A DNA stretch of 64,000 nucleotides from Aquatica leii (lineage: Eukaryota; Arthropoda; Insecta; Coleoptera; Lampyridae), in assembly GCA_035610365.1 (NCBI GenBank), contig CM069432.1, positions 17,546,001-17,610,000 of the forward strand, written 5' to 3'. Positions within the stretch are counted from its first letter, which is position 1; each line of letters starts with the position of its first letter. Below, piece by piece: positions 44,011 through 56,276 of this stretch. Position numbers and translations under genes: made by a program. The notes beneath the pieces were generated by a model that saw nothing but the letters and a program-made list of their open reading frames with translations, searched no databases and was not told the origin of the DNA.

Positions 44011-46907
44011 TTTTCCTTTTTATTAATTTTTGGATCGCGCATATGTTTTCAATAGAGCTTTATTATGTTCTAATTTTTTGACATTCTAAATTGCTTATGG
44101 GTTTTTTTCCTATTTTCGTTTGCTTTGCGTGTTCTCGTAATTGTCGTCATCGATGTATATTATCTCAGTAATAATTTCTTTTACGGTGATTAAATTACTA
44201 GTCTTAGCTATCAATCCTTTTATTTTATTCGGGTTTAGTAGCGGCAGTAACTGTCACCGAGCTACTCGATCCATTCAATGATTGACCAGAGGAATGCCTA
44301 AAAGTTCATAGCAATAAAATTTTCTCTTATTAGAGTATTTTCTAAACGCAAATATTCTCTATAATAAATTTCTTTACAATTTTAGTTAAAATAATTTAAA
44401 TACATTTTTATTTAATCATAATTATTTAAAATTGTTTCTGTAAAACTAAATTAATCAATAAAAAAATATCAATCTAAATTAGCAAAAAACTATAATTTCA
44501 TTAACCATAAGTGAAATGTGATTGATAAAAAAATTTTAAAATTTCCAATACAATTGGAGAATGCAGAAGTAATATTACAATCATCTAGCTATTACAATTG
44601 CATTATTCGTTTCAAATTGCCAAAAAACGAATACGTCAATCATAATTTTTTCAATTGGGTGATTAACATTGGTACAATCAGATTGAATCTCACAAAAAAT
44701 TTACATATAAGTATAGAACAAGTTTATTTTGTCTAGGTCAAATGAAACCAGTTAGTCTAAGTTAATAAAGGTTAATTTATAACTGATGCACATTTTGCGT
44801 GTATGTATTACGTAAAATAGTAACCGAAATTGGATAATGTATGTATTTTCAAAAAAATTCTTATATATGTAGTAGACGAAACTATAATATTGTGATACAA
44901 TCTGTTAAAATCATACAAACAATTAAAATGTTTTTTCTTAAATTAAGACACAAGCTTTATATAGATTTTTTGTGTGTTATACTTGAAAAATTTATTTAAA
45001 ATTGACATACGTTTTTTACGAGACAATGCTTTAAATGTAAAATAATTTCTCTATTTCGACATGAGAATTAGCCATTCTTACACTAAAATCCGTGTAAGAA
45101 TAAGCAAATTCTTACACGAATTTTAGTAATGTTAGTTTTTTCAAAGTTGGTATCTCTGCATCGTAAGTTGACGTTACATGAAAAAGAAATCAAAATTATT
45201 GGAATTGAACAATTGAAATTCCAATTTTGACGCCAAAATAAAATAAACACGTTTTATTAATTCAAATTTATTTACTTATAAAGGTATAAAGAGATAATTT
45301 CGTATGATTTGAGGTTAACACATAAATTTCAATATGTCAAAGTGTAAGTGTTGCCAATTTAATAAAATAATAAAGTTTCCCAATGTTGTTTTAAAATTAA
45401 AATTATACGAAAAATATTAATTATTGTATCAAAATAGAGAAAATAGTATAAAACACACGTCATAGAATACGTTTTAATCACTCGACCGCTTCATAAACTC
45501 ACCGCTGCGCGGCTCGTGTATGAAACCCGGTCTCGTGCTTGAAGCGCGTTCATTCTGTAACTTGTGTTTTAATATACTATACTGAATTCCAAAATAAATA
45601 TAGTGATATAGAACCAGGTATAGAAAAGTAAAGTGATAAAAAGGTAACTTGTATCTACCACGCGTTGTAACTCTGGGGATTACATAATATAAAATAATAA
45701 AAAAATCTTATATTCAGAAATAGTCGTTTTATTTGAGAAAGGAAGTCGGTTTATATTACCAAATATACGTGAAAACGTATTAAAAAAATAATTGTAAAAA
45801 ATATTGTCTTAGAAACAAAATTATTTACACTACGTTAAAACATCAATTGCTTTTTAAATAAGAAATTAAATAAATAAATTAACAATAAAATTTTAAAAAA
45901 ATTTACGTAGTAACACAGTACAGTAATGTTAGTTAACGGTTTTATAAAAATAAAAGTTGTTATAATTGATTAAAATTAATAAAAAAAATTAATAGATTTT
46001 GTTGCATTTTATTAATTAGTTTTTATTCTGTAATCATTTGTTTTACTGATTTTAACTCCGTGAGCGAGTGTAGCGAGCGAACGCGTTAATACCGTCAAGA
46101 TTATTTGTCGCCAATTAACAAACGAGTTCATTCATTAGTTCAAATTTGTTGATTAATAGAGGTCATTAACGATCTATTTCTGATACATTATTATACGTTA
46201 ATATTGCTATTAATAGACAATCGACGGAATAAAAAGTTTTTTATAATTTAATATTTTGATAATACATGCATAATAATTATCTGATTAACAAACTTTTAAA
46301 ACAAATTCATATGCTAATTCTCGTGAGTATAAACTACACACTACAGTGTTTTTGTCTTACTGTGTCACTATTTTTGTTAACCTTCCACTGTAGTGTCATT
46401 TTTGTTTTATATTGTTGTAAGTTCTTATTGGAAATTCTTTTAAACAAGACAAATTCTGTCTCTATTCAGCCCTTGGATTTCGGTCTCCTCTAGCTCAGAA
46501 ACACATTTAATATTTTTGGATATTTTTTTACAAAACCTAAAAAACTATATCCGGTTGTAGAGTCGGATAACCCCCAAACCTTGTAGCTACGTTTCACCAG
46601 TTTTATCGGTACATATTGTTTTAGGGAAAATCTTTCCTTGAAAAGAATCATTAATTAATTCACAGAAATAACTTCTTTGGAATCTTGGGTTTAATTTTTC
46701 AATTTAGCCAGTTTATCATAGTTTAACCAATGAATTTTTATTCAAATGCAAGTTTTCCATAATTTGTTTGATCCGTTTGAATGCCATTACCTAAGACCCT
46801 GCTGGTACATTAAGAAAAAGTTCATCAGACTAATAATTTTAGAACTTAAAGAGAATAAAACTTGGATGCCCATAATAATTAGGACGCCAAGAAACGCTTT
46901 TATTTTA
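44011..46907. other. AT-rich stretch without recognised genes
   Basis: No gene is supported. Small frames at 44518-44736, 46266-46493 and 46746-46949 have no known motifs. GC patches lie at 45480-45550 and 46060-46090 (GAGCGAGTGTAGCGAGCGAA). A hairpin at 45082-45127 is listed separately. Confidence 0.55.
45082..45127. repeat. Short perfect-like hairpin
   Basis: The left arm ACTAAAATCCGTGTAAGAAT pairs with the right arm AATTCTTACACGAATTTTAGT, 20 bp with one mismatch and a loop of about 6 bases. At about 46 nt in total it is shorter than usual insect microRNA precursors. It may be a MITE core or transposon end remnant. Confidence 0.6.
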
Positions 46908-46911
46908 TTAA

Positions 46912-49050
46912 CCCTTACATTAATTACCGACTTTATTGAGGTCTTTTAGCGACCGGGTACTCAGGTACCCACGGATCTTAATATTAAAAATTTTGTTAAT
47001 TGTATTAAAACAAAATTAGATTTTTCAAATACAGTTACTATTTTCACAAAAAAGAAAAAAAATACTATAGAATTGTGAATGACATCTAAAACTAGTTTAG
47101 TACACCCCAGGTAGTAGAACAGCTGTCGGTTTAGTGAGGAAGAATCTCAAGGTTATTTATTTGTTTCCTTATTTCAAGTTTTTGGTGGGATTAGACGTGT
47201 TTTATTTATGGTGCTCTCTGTGCAGTGAAAAATAAAGCTATGAAGCAACTGTCGAGAGCTGAATTTGAATTATAATTTTATGTAATCATATTATTAACAC
47301 ATTAAATAATATAACAATTAATTTTTTAGGAAGAGCGTGGCAGAAAGGAATGTGTATTTGACAGCATTTATTGAGGCAAGTGACAGTGATTCATACGGAC
47401 TGTCTGACAGTAATGACGAAGACTGGGTTCCAGCGAATATTTCTAGACATTCAGTCGCAGATCAAGAAGACCATTCAGAGCATAATGAACCAGAAGACTC
47501 TGGAAATACAGGAGAGAATTATAAAGAAACTTCAGAAGAAGGACAAGAGGTTGAGAATAGCGAGAGTTGTTTCTAACAATAATTAAAATAACAGTATTTG
47601 TTTTTAAATAATGAATTTATATTGTTATTAATACTTATTTTAGAACGAGTTCATGAACCATCTGGGAGTTTTATTGCAAAGGATGAAACAGTGTGGAATA
47701 AAACGCCACCAACTCAACGTCAGACTGCCGCTCATAATGTTTTACGTCAGCGAAATGGGCGTCATCGTAATACAGAATGGTTGTCAATAAGCAAAACTTT
47801 TAAATAAATTTTTACTTATGACTCGTCCGTCACACTAACAAGAAAACTGAAGGTTTTTATCAAAATTGTAATGCAAATTATCCAGCATCCCAGCGCCAAT
47901 GGAAGCCCGTTACGATACCAGAAATTTATTCGTTCTTCCGTGTCTTGATTTGTGCTGACGCAAATAATTCAAATACTGATCATTCTTTTGTTATGTGGCA
48001 TTCCAATTATTATCCACTGTATCGCGCGACAAGAGGACTAAATAGATTCCATAATATTATACGTTTTTTTGAGATTTGATGACAGCAACTTTCGAAATCA
48101 ACGTAAAAAAGAAGATAAGGTAGCTCCAATTTGTGATTTGTGGACAATGCTCAATTCAAATCTAGCCCAGATGTACAAACCTACTGGAAACTTGACATAC
48201 CTGAACAGCTTCATCCGTACCGTGGCCTTACTAGATATACTCAATATGTACCGTCAAAACCAACTAAGTATGGTATACAAATTTGATGAACTTGTGATGC
48301 AAAAAACGCATATCTTTTGAACGGTATTATGTACACTGGTAAAACAGATAACACTTGCGCAAAAAATCAGTGTGGAAGAGTAGTGAAACAATTGACGGCT
48401 CCGTACCAAGAAAGTGGTAGGAACATCTGTAAGAATAACTTTTTTACTACTCTTACTATTGTTAGAACAGTAAAAAAAAATCGTACGTCCCTAGTGTTAT
48501 GGGAGCAAATACTGTCTTTGGATTTTACGAAAAGGAGACCATGTGTTTTTAAGTACTTAAAAAAACAAAGCTGTCATTCTGTTGACAATGCCCTCAGGTG
48601 CATTAGTTATGATACAAAACGGAAACCAGATATTATAAGTTATTATAATAAATATAAAACTGACGTTAATACTATGGATCAAATGGTTCGGAGGTACACA
48701 AGTCAACGACGATCTTTGAGACGGCCAGTGACAATGTTCTTTAACATGCTAGACATTTCTTCACTTACATCATATCATATCACTTTACTACAAACATTGC
48801 CATTGAAAGCATTTTAGGTCGTGCAGTAGAAACTGTCGAACCAAATCCTGGTCTAGTGGTTCAGATAGATAAAACTGGAAGAAAAAAAGTCACAGAATCT
48901 TGCCATATGTACATTGCATTTCAATGAAAAGACTACAAAGGACTCGCAAAATCTGCGACAATTTGTTACAAGCTTATAGGTCTTACAAACCTTGCACGGC
49001 CAACTCACACAGTCGGAGATAGGGGAGGTTCAAGTGAATAATAATTAAGG
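46912..49050 (+). mobile_element. piggyBac element 2, degenerate
   Basis: The left end fits piggyBac: TTAA (46908-46911) then CCCTTACATT, and 40 bp inward GGGTACTCAGGTACCCACGG, a subterminal palindrome typical of several insect piggyBac families. The right end is unclear; TTAAGGG at 49044-49050 is a candidate but is not followed by TTAA. The transposase inside is heavily degraded. Confidence 0.6.
47331..48960 (+). pseudogene. piggyBac transposase 2, broken
   Basis: An acidic N-terminus (SDSDSYGLSDSNDEDWVP) opens at 47337. A segment at 47643-47804 (DETVWNKTPPTQRQTA) follows. Then LRFDD (about 48070), APICDLWTMLNSNLAQMYKP, traces of LKQLHPYRGLTRY, PSKPTKYGI (out of frame), LNGIMYTGK and PDIISYYNKYKTDVNTMDQM. 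The last carries the third catalytic-Asp region, N-T-M-D in place of the usual G-V-D. Several frameshifts and stops fall between blocks, and the second catalytic region (DNFF-type) is not recognised; the sequence there appears deleted. It is older than piggyBac 1 and not closely related to it. Confidence 0.8.
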
Positions 49051-50150
49051 GCGCCAGATCTTTTATAATTAACACTTCTGCCTCGATCAAGACACACGGT
49101 CCAAGCTTGTAACAAATTTTTAGGTTCGTAATCCTTGTTACTCTGATGTTCGGGTAACCACAATAAAAGAGAAAATTATGTTACCATAAAAGAAAGATTA
49201 AACAGGTATAAAAACTTTAATTTAGTAACGTAGATACATAATTTGAATCGAAGTGAATAGCGAAGAAAATATCGAAATAGATATCGTTTGTACACAGCAT
49301 GCGATAGACACAAAATAATTAATGAAACTACCTTAATGGTATTGAACCAATGATCGTAATTACGAAAATTAACATTAGCAAAAATTCCGTGAGTGACTTT
49401 TCTGACAGCGACAAAATAATTAAATAAACTTACCCACAATCCAGTACCTACTTGATCGTAGAAAACGTTTTCCTCAGCGAGTGAGCTTGGAATAGATATG
49501 AATAGCAAATCGTGTCAATACAATAACTCACGAAGATAGGAAGCTACAAAATCGATAATAATAAAAGAAATTAGATATAAAAAGCCGTTGTATCGAATGC
49601 TGTTATTCGCAATTATGAAAAGTTGGGTATCGCAATCGACTGACGTATAAGAAATAACATCTTAAAGGGAAATGCTGGTCAAGACTTCGTTTTCGTTGTG
49701 GATAATATGCCTTCCAGAATCCTAAGCGTTCAGTGATGGTATTTATCAATATTAATTTTTCATTGTTCTTTTATTAAATCGAACATGTGGCCAAAGCGTG
49801 GCGGAACGGCTATCAAATTAAGAAAGAAATTACAAAAGAATCCTAACAAAACGGATGTAAATATCTTACCCTGTGACGAATAAATTACTGTAAACACGAA
49901 ATGAATTCACAATTTGATGTCCATTACAGAGGATGTTATTAGAAAACTTGCAGTCTCTACACAAAACAGGCCATTTTATGCAGTTGTCAACTTAACGACT
50001 TCGTCGTAAAATGACAGTCACAAGAAAAGATTGGCAGAGGGCGTCAAAACCGGAATCTAATTTTAATTCAATTTTTTTATCGAAAAATAATTATTCTTTT
50101 AGACTGATTACTAAATTCACTATTAACATTTGGATTTCTATCAAAAAATA
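49051..50150. other. No recognised gene; one unassigned frame
   Basis: A 110-codon minus-strand frame at 49176-49508 (FYDQVGTGLWVSLFNYF, then ITHGIFANV-like text and a hydrophobic end) looks partly protein-like but matches no family I know. The rest is non-coding. Confidence 0.4.
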
Positions 50151-50159
50151 AATTTAAAT

Positions 50160-51014
50160 TATTAAAATAGTCACTGTCTTGAACACCATTATCATTATTG
50201 TTGTCAAGATCGTCTTCATAGACGAAGGCAAAAAAACTCTATCATCAAATTTAACACAATTGGTTTCGTTTTTAGGTGTGCTTGAACCAGAGGAGCTACG
50301 CCGAGAAGTATCTAAAACTTTCAAATTTTGGTGTTTTTTTATGTCACCTTCATCTGCATATTTTAATTTTTTGGAGACAAGTACAAAAAACCGTATACAT
50401 TTTTTGTTCGCACATATTTAGTTTTGCAATTATCATTTTGGGTTCTTATTTTCTTACCTGTAAGTCGTTTCTACTTTAATTTTAGTCTTCGTTTCTTTTT
50501 TAATTAACTTTTATACCTATTTTTTTAGTCTTGTGCCGTAGTCCTTTGTCCTTCTTGCCAGTTTTTTTGCGATACTAATCTATTCTTTTATTCTATTACT
50601 TTAATTTTCTGTTGTAGTTCCTTCTTTTTCATTTGCTACTGTTTATCCTGTTTTTTAATTTTTGTCTGAGAGCTTTTACTTCTTTTTGTTTTTTCATTTC
50701 CTCGTTTGTACCTCTTATGTCCATTATAGTTCTTTTAACTTCATTTTTGATGTACTTCATTGGTAGAGCGATTTTTTCCATTACCTGTTCTAACCTTGCC
50801 ATGTTGTATTCTCTTTTACTCATTGTCAACTTTTTGTTATCTGTACTTGTATGTGGTGAGCTTTTTTGCACATTATTTTGGTTAACTCACTTTGATTTCC
50901 TAGGGATCCTATTTTCTCACTATATTTTTTGTTTTCTTCCCTTTTCCGTTTAGATAAATATTCTTTTATAGATCCGACACTGAGTTTTTTCGTATTATCG
51001 TTGCTATTACTCAT
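50160..51014 (-). pseudogene. LINE ORF1 relic, K/E-rich
   Basis: Minus-strand relic of a LINE first protein. The ATG at 51014 starts MSNSNDNTKKLSVGSIKEYL. A Lys/Glu-rich coiled-coil region follows (ARLEQVMEKIALPMKYIKNE, EEMKKQKEVKALRQKLKNRI). Further down, after stops, RRSSSGSSTPKNETN can be read. The style (K/E-rich helix then a Ser-rich tail) matches ORF1 of the insect LINE family whose 3' half lies at 59030-60265. This copy cannot be the same insertion, because the order on the minus strand is wrong. At least two frame breaks. Confidence 0.45.
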
Positions 51015-51029
51015 TTGCCGAAATTTATT

Positions 51030-52758
51030 TTATTTTGTAAGTATGTATTTTTTTTTATTAATGCGAACAAGGCCGTGCGATATATTTTTTTAAAATTGTA
51101 ATTGAAAGATTTTTTTATTTTTTTTATAACTTCAGTATAACCATCTAATTCTTTTCATTCAATTTTTATTTTAATTTCTAATTTTATTTGCCTTTATTTT
51201 AATCAAATTTAATTTAATTCCTGTTTTGTTTGCTTGCTATGTAACAAAGCTTTTATTCATTCGGCCATCGCGTAGGCGAATTTTAAGATTTGAAATTTTT
51301 GTGTGATACACTCGGATAAGCTAAGTCCCATTTTAGTGTATATAATTGGAGCGGATTCGTGGTTTAATAAACTGTTATTTAGTTTTTCGAAAACAAATTT
51401 TGCTTGTACACGTAAAGATAGATGAACGCAAACTGGTCGTTGATTAATGGGAAATAAATTTTAAATGTGGAAATGATAAAAAATAGTGTTCTAAGATAAC
51501 GTTTGCGACTTATAATTTATAAGATAAAATTATAATTTATGGTAAAACACTAATTGCCAAGATTAGAGAAGAATTAATCATAATAAAATTTTGTTAGAAG
51601 TAAACTAATAATTAAATAAAATTTTGATTTTTAGAAATTCAAATTATTTGTAGAATAAATGTTTTAATAACTCTAAAATTAAGTTGTCAACTAAGATATT
51701 ACAAAACTTAATGGACTACTTTTTGTTTAAAATTATAAAAGCAGACAGTTTATTGGTTATTGAAAAAAACTGGAAATAATAGTCATTGGTACAATACAGA
51801 ATTTTTCAGTTTATCCATTTCAGTAAAAAACTGTTGTTTTCTGATTAAATTACAAACTGGCAAATTTACAAAAAAAGTTGAAACGTTATTGTAATATTGC
51901 CGTATGTTCAAATTGCTTAAAAAACGTTACATTTAAATTGGATCTTGTATTGACAAAAACACTCGCACAATAAATACCCAACAAAAAACATCTTGTAGTA
52001 GTAGTAGATATTTGTTTTCAGTTTGTAACAAATAAAATTTAACAATCTAATTTATTTGTTGTTTGTAACAGCTTACTAAATTTAAACTAAACGAGAAAAG
52101 TTTTGCTACAAACGTGTTTAACATGTTTTCAATATTAATAATTTTTACCATTTTAAAAAAGTAAAAATGAATTCAGTACGCAATAAATCTGTATTCAAAT
52201 ATTCCCAGTAATTAATACAAGCGATTCCATATTTATTTCTTGCTAATGTTGATTTATGGTTTAATTCTGTATAAGATAATCTTACATCTCCTATTTGATT
52301 AGAATCTATGGCTCTCCAGATACACGAGTTTAGTCGTCTGATCACGTATACTTATGCTGCAGATAGAATATGTAGTGAAAACACTGCGACAGTAATTTAT
52401 CTTTTATTTTTTTTAAGAGTATTTGGCATTATTTATTATACTTTTAATTAAAGACATAAATTTTGCATTTTGTTTTGTTAAGACTCAGAATCTTTCTGTT
52501 CTAAAAAAATTATGCTAATTTGAAAATACTTTTTTATTATAAGACATTTTTATTTTGATGGTAATTTTAATAGACAATGTCCTGATTTCATAATGAATAC
52601 ATTAAAGTCGCTTTAACTAAAATCCACTTTAATAACTTTCATAAACATTTATAACCAAAACCTTCGTAACATAAGGCATCGGAAAACATCGAATGCGTAT
52701 ATAGACTAACAACTTGCGTACAAATTGTAATTGTAAACATAAGCGAAACTCAATGGAC
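51030..52758. other. AT-rich stretch, one candidate exon
   Basis: No recognised gene. A 66-codon frame at 52145-52345 is listed separately. Confidence 0.5.
52145..52357 (-). CDS. Candidate orphan exon
   Basis: A minus-strand frame reading IRRLNSCIWRAIDSNQIGDV, then RLSYTELNHKSTLARNKYGI and INYWEYL. The composition looks like a real soluble protein rather than AT-rich noise. Just upstream there is TCTGCAG, a possible splice acceptor at about 52355. I do not recognise the family. It could be a host exon fragment, a retrocopy piece or part of an unknown element. Confidence 0.3.
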
Positions 52759-52759
52759 A

Positions 52760-52979
52760 TGTGACGTTGTTACGTGCTCTAAATTTAAATTGTGCTGCTC
52801 TGTATATTCTTGTTTGAATTGAAGTTAGTTTTCCATTTCTCGGCGCCATCTATCGAGCATCGTTGGTCCCTTCCTTTCGAGTAAACGAAAAATAGTCACT
52901 TTTACTTTCACGTTGTGGTACATAAAAGATGCCTGCTTGAATAAAACTTGATTTCTTAAAGCATCCACGTGTTGTAACA
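52760..52979 (+). repeat. Possible solo LTR (fossil)
   Basis: The block starts TGTGACGTTG and ends GTTGTAACA. It has a TATA-like CATAAAAGATG followed by GAATAAAACTT, the promoter and polyadenylation order of a short LTR. No second copy or clear target duplication is seen. It abuts the next Ty3 element. Confidence 0.3.
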
Positions 52980-52987
52980 CGATGTAT

Positions 52988-53268
52988 TGTAACGTTTTCG
53001 TTACTGTTATTATTTGATTTTAAATTATCTGTATTAATTTAACTGAATGTTGTGTGTAAACCTTCCTTTATTTTTATTTTTGTGGAGTCGCTACTTTTTA
53101 GGGCGAGGTCAACATTGAAATTCATTCGGTACTTAGCTTTTGAGTAGTGCGCTTGTGGGGCTTAATTTAAAAGCCATGTAGCTTTTATTTTACCTTATAT
53201 CTACAATATCTTTATTTAAAAAGTCTGTGTTAATAATACAGGTATCTCTTCAATTTCTATTTTGTTAA
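52988..53268 (+). repeat. 5' LTR of Ty3 element C
   Basis: 281-bp direct repeat of 55996-56276. The end is set where similarity fades, after TTTTGTTAA. Confidence 0.75.
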
Positions 53269-53429
53269 TTATCTGAATTGATTTTTGCTATCTCGTATCG
53301 TACCTTGATTGTATTTTGTCTTCTATATTTATCTAAAAATGTCTTATCTATGCCTTACATTCTGAAGAAATTATTTATAAAATTTCTATCAGATGACAAA
53401 CTCCTTTGTTTATTCAGGATCAACGTCGT

Positions 53430-54343
53430 AGACAGTTACGTTTTATCTTAAATGGTCTACTTATGCTTTTGAGGAAGATGTCTCTGAAGTATCTACCTCT
53501 TTAAAAGATTTAATTTCGAAAATTATTGGTCTTTGTGATTTTACCTCTGGAAGTCCTGAAGTTTCATTCCAAGAATTATTTGACTATGCCGTTGATCTTT
53601 TTGAAGATCAATCTCTTATCTGGTATGGTTCTGTTTGAAATACCGTAAACAACTGGCAAGATTTGGAAAAACTTTTGAAACAAACTTTTCTTCCACTTTC
53701 TTATGATGACGACATTTTATCCCAAATTAAGCAGCGTAATCAAGGAGAAAACGAGAGTGTTGATACCTTTATTACTATAATGCAAGTCATGTTTAATAGA
53801 TTGTCTACGCCTGCCTCGGTTGAAGATCAACTTCGTATAGTAAAAAGAAATCTTCATCCTTCCTTTATCTCACATTTGGTCTTACAGGATACTCCAACGT
53901 TTTATATTCTCTTAGATATATGTCATAAGTTGGAAAATAGTTGCCAACAAATTAAAAAATATCATCAGCCACCTCAAGGAAAGTGAATATTCTCTTAGCT
54001 TCTGACTTTGCCTATACTGATGATGTCAATATGACTAGTTCAATCCCGAAATTATCTTTGTCTGTCGTTACGTTTTAAAATTATCAAATTAATGGACATA
54101 TCTATTCTAACTGTAAATTACCTAGGAATTTTTTTTTGTTATGGATGTGGAACTTCTAACATAGTTAAGTCAAATTGTACTTCCTGTTCTTCTAAACGTA
54201 ATATGGTTTCTGGAATTCCTGCTGGTCAACCAACAGTTTCTCTTAAAAACAACGATTTTGGCGCACAAAGAGGTGCAGTGTGTCTCGAAAGTCCAAGTCA
54301 TCTTAACATAAATATTTCCTGTACAATCCGAAAGAAAGAGTAA
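53430..54343 (+). pseudogene. Ty3 element C gag region (fossil)
   Basis: The capsid-like region shows LEKLLKQTFLPLSYDDDILS, IKQRNQGENESVDTFI and NRLSTPASVEDQLRIVKRNL, the same order as Gag of element B (FLREQF...RLIEE...ILLRNI), so the two elements are related Ty3 lineages. A zinc-knuckle trace CYGCGTSNIVKSNCTSC follows at about 54138. Broken. Confidence 0.7.
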
Positions 54344-54462
54344 GATCATCTAAAACCTACTTTTTTAAAGATGAATGGTTTGCTTGGTTCAAAACCATTT
54401 CTAAGTTTTATCGCAACTCTACCTTACAGTGTTTACCTGAATTATCTCCTCTCTTTGTCTCT

Positions 54463-55560
54463 ATGCCTAATGACAACCGTCATTATATTAAGTTTTTCTT
54501 GAATAGTCAAAAACATACAGCCCTTTTAGATACGGGTGCAAAGATCTCTGTTTTAGGTAAAGATGCTTTACATGTCGTCTCTTCTTTCTCTACAGTTTTT
54601 ATAGATCCATTTATTCTAATATTTACTGCCGATGGAAAACCTCAAACGGTATCTCATGTTGTTGAAATCTCTATTAGTATTAATAATATCACCAAGAATG
54701 TGAAATTTCATGTCGTGCCTACTATTTTTACTAGCTTTATTTTTCGAATAGATTTCTGTCATCTTATTAATGTATCTATGGATTTTCTTTCTTTTTCGTT
54801 TTCTATTTCTAAAGAAATTTCTGTTTGTAGTGTAAATAAAGTTAAGGGACTCTCTGATCAAGTTCCTGAAAATATCAGTAAATTTGAATATATTGTTAAA
54901 AAATTTGAGTCGTTATCTCCTGATACTTTTTTACCTGAAACGCATTTATTTTCTCACTTAATCGATACTGGTAATGCTAGGTCAATTAAGCAACGTCAAT
55001 ATCCTCTCTCTCCTGCCTTGAAAACTTATCTTGATAGTAAAATAAATCGTCTTCTTGAACAAGGTGTTATCGAAAAATCTAATAGTCCTTAGAACTTTCC
55101 TGTTTTACTTGTACAGAAAAACGATAACTCTTATCGCATGTGCTTTGATGGTCGTAAGTTAAATGAGGTAACTATTTGTAATTCTAACCCGTTGCCTAGG
55201 ATTTATTCTATCTTAAATAAACTTTGTGATAGTCAATTTCATTCCTCAATTGATTTAAAACAAGCATTCTTTCAAATTTCTCTTGATATCGATTCTTGTC
55301 CTCAGACGGGGTTTACTGTTCATGGTAAAGGTCTTTTTTCAATTCAAACAAATGTCTTTTGGTTTGTGTAATAGTGCTCAGTCAATGCAAAGACTTATGG
55401 ATGTATTATTGGATATGAATATGGATGTATTATTTCTCAATGACATGATGAACTTACTTCTGGTCATTTTGGTGTTTTTAAAACTGTCTCTCGTATTACT
55501 GAATTTTATTCTTAGCCAAAATTGTTATCTTCTGTTAATAAATATGTGTCCAATTGTCTA
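54463..55560 (+). pseudogene. Ty3 element C protease and RT fragment (fossil)
   Basis: The aspartic protease active site reads ALLDTGAKISVLG (about 54515). Then come RSIKQRQYPLSPALK and INRLLEQGVIEKSNSP (RT fingers), YRMCFDGRKLNEVT and SSIDLKQAFFQISL (the RT motif A region with its Asp). The palm with YxDD and all later domains are not recognisable. Broken. Confidence 0.75.
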
Positions 55561-55995
55561 GTTTGATAAGTATTTATTTTGACATTTTCATTTTCTTTTT
55601 CGCCTAGATCCTATTGTGCCTCGGTGTCGGTAGGTCTCTTGGGATAGTTGTTTGTGGGATAACGTTATTTGCCGACCTCGCAAAGACACGTCCTTTTGCA
55701 TTTGCTTCAGTATTATTTAGCTGTCGAAATCAAGTTTCAAGATTTTTCCCTTCTTTTCCCCTACTTTGTTTTATATAGTTTTAGGTTAGTAATAGGTTAG
55801 AGTAAGCGATACATGGTCCATCATACGGCTAGAGTTACATTTGCGTTAATATCTTGCTTTTGTGTTGTTGCTGCCTTTGCGTTGTATCTTGTCTTGTAAT
55901 TGCTATTTTACGTTTAGTGTTGTAGGACCACCGTAATGTTTCTTGTACTGCATTCGATAGTACCTATCATTATTTTTTTCTGGTCGAACGGGGTG
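55561..55995. other. Non-coding part of Ty3 element C before the 3' LTR
   Basis: No coding match. A GC-richer patch lies at about 55610-55700 (CTCGGTGTCGGTAGG). The rest of pol would normally lie here. Confidence 0.4.
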
Positions 55996-56276
55996 TGTAA
56001 CGTTTTCGTTACCGTTATTATTTGATTTTAAATTATCTGTATTAATTTAACTAAATGTTGTGTGTAAACCTTTCTTTATTTTTATTTTTGTGGAGTCGCT
56101 ACTTTTTAGTGCGAGGTCAGCCTTGAAATTTATTCGATACTTAGCCTTTGAGTAGTGCGTTTGTGGGGCTTAATTTTAAAGCCATGTAGCTTTTATTTTA
56201 CCGTATATCTACAATGTCTTTATTTAAAAAGTTTGTGTTAATAACACAGGTATGTCTTCAATTTCCATTTTGTTAA
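55996..56276 (+). repeat. 3' LTR of Ty3 element C
   Basis: Direct repeat of 52988-53268 with scattered differences, preceded by GAACGGGGTG, a weak purine-rich tract. Confidence 0.75.

Larger units (their letters stand above)
52988..56276 (+). mobile_element. Ty3/gypsy element C, old (fossil)
   Basis: Two direct repeats, 52988-53268 and 55996-56276, both start TGTAACGTTTTCGTTAC and run through TGTGGAGTCGCTACTTTTTA. They are roughly 90% alike by eye, so the insertion is much older than element B. Between them on the plus strand lie gag and a shortened pol (protease and the start of RT only). Integrase and RNase H are absent. It is broken, with several breaks. A clear target duplication was not found, so the LTR ends are approximate. 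Confidence 0.8.

Noticed and set aside
51239-51417. Possible solo LTR starting TGTAACAAAG and ending CTTGTACA
   Set aside because: No second copy, no target duplication and no clear promoter-polyadenylation order.
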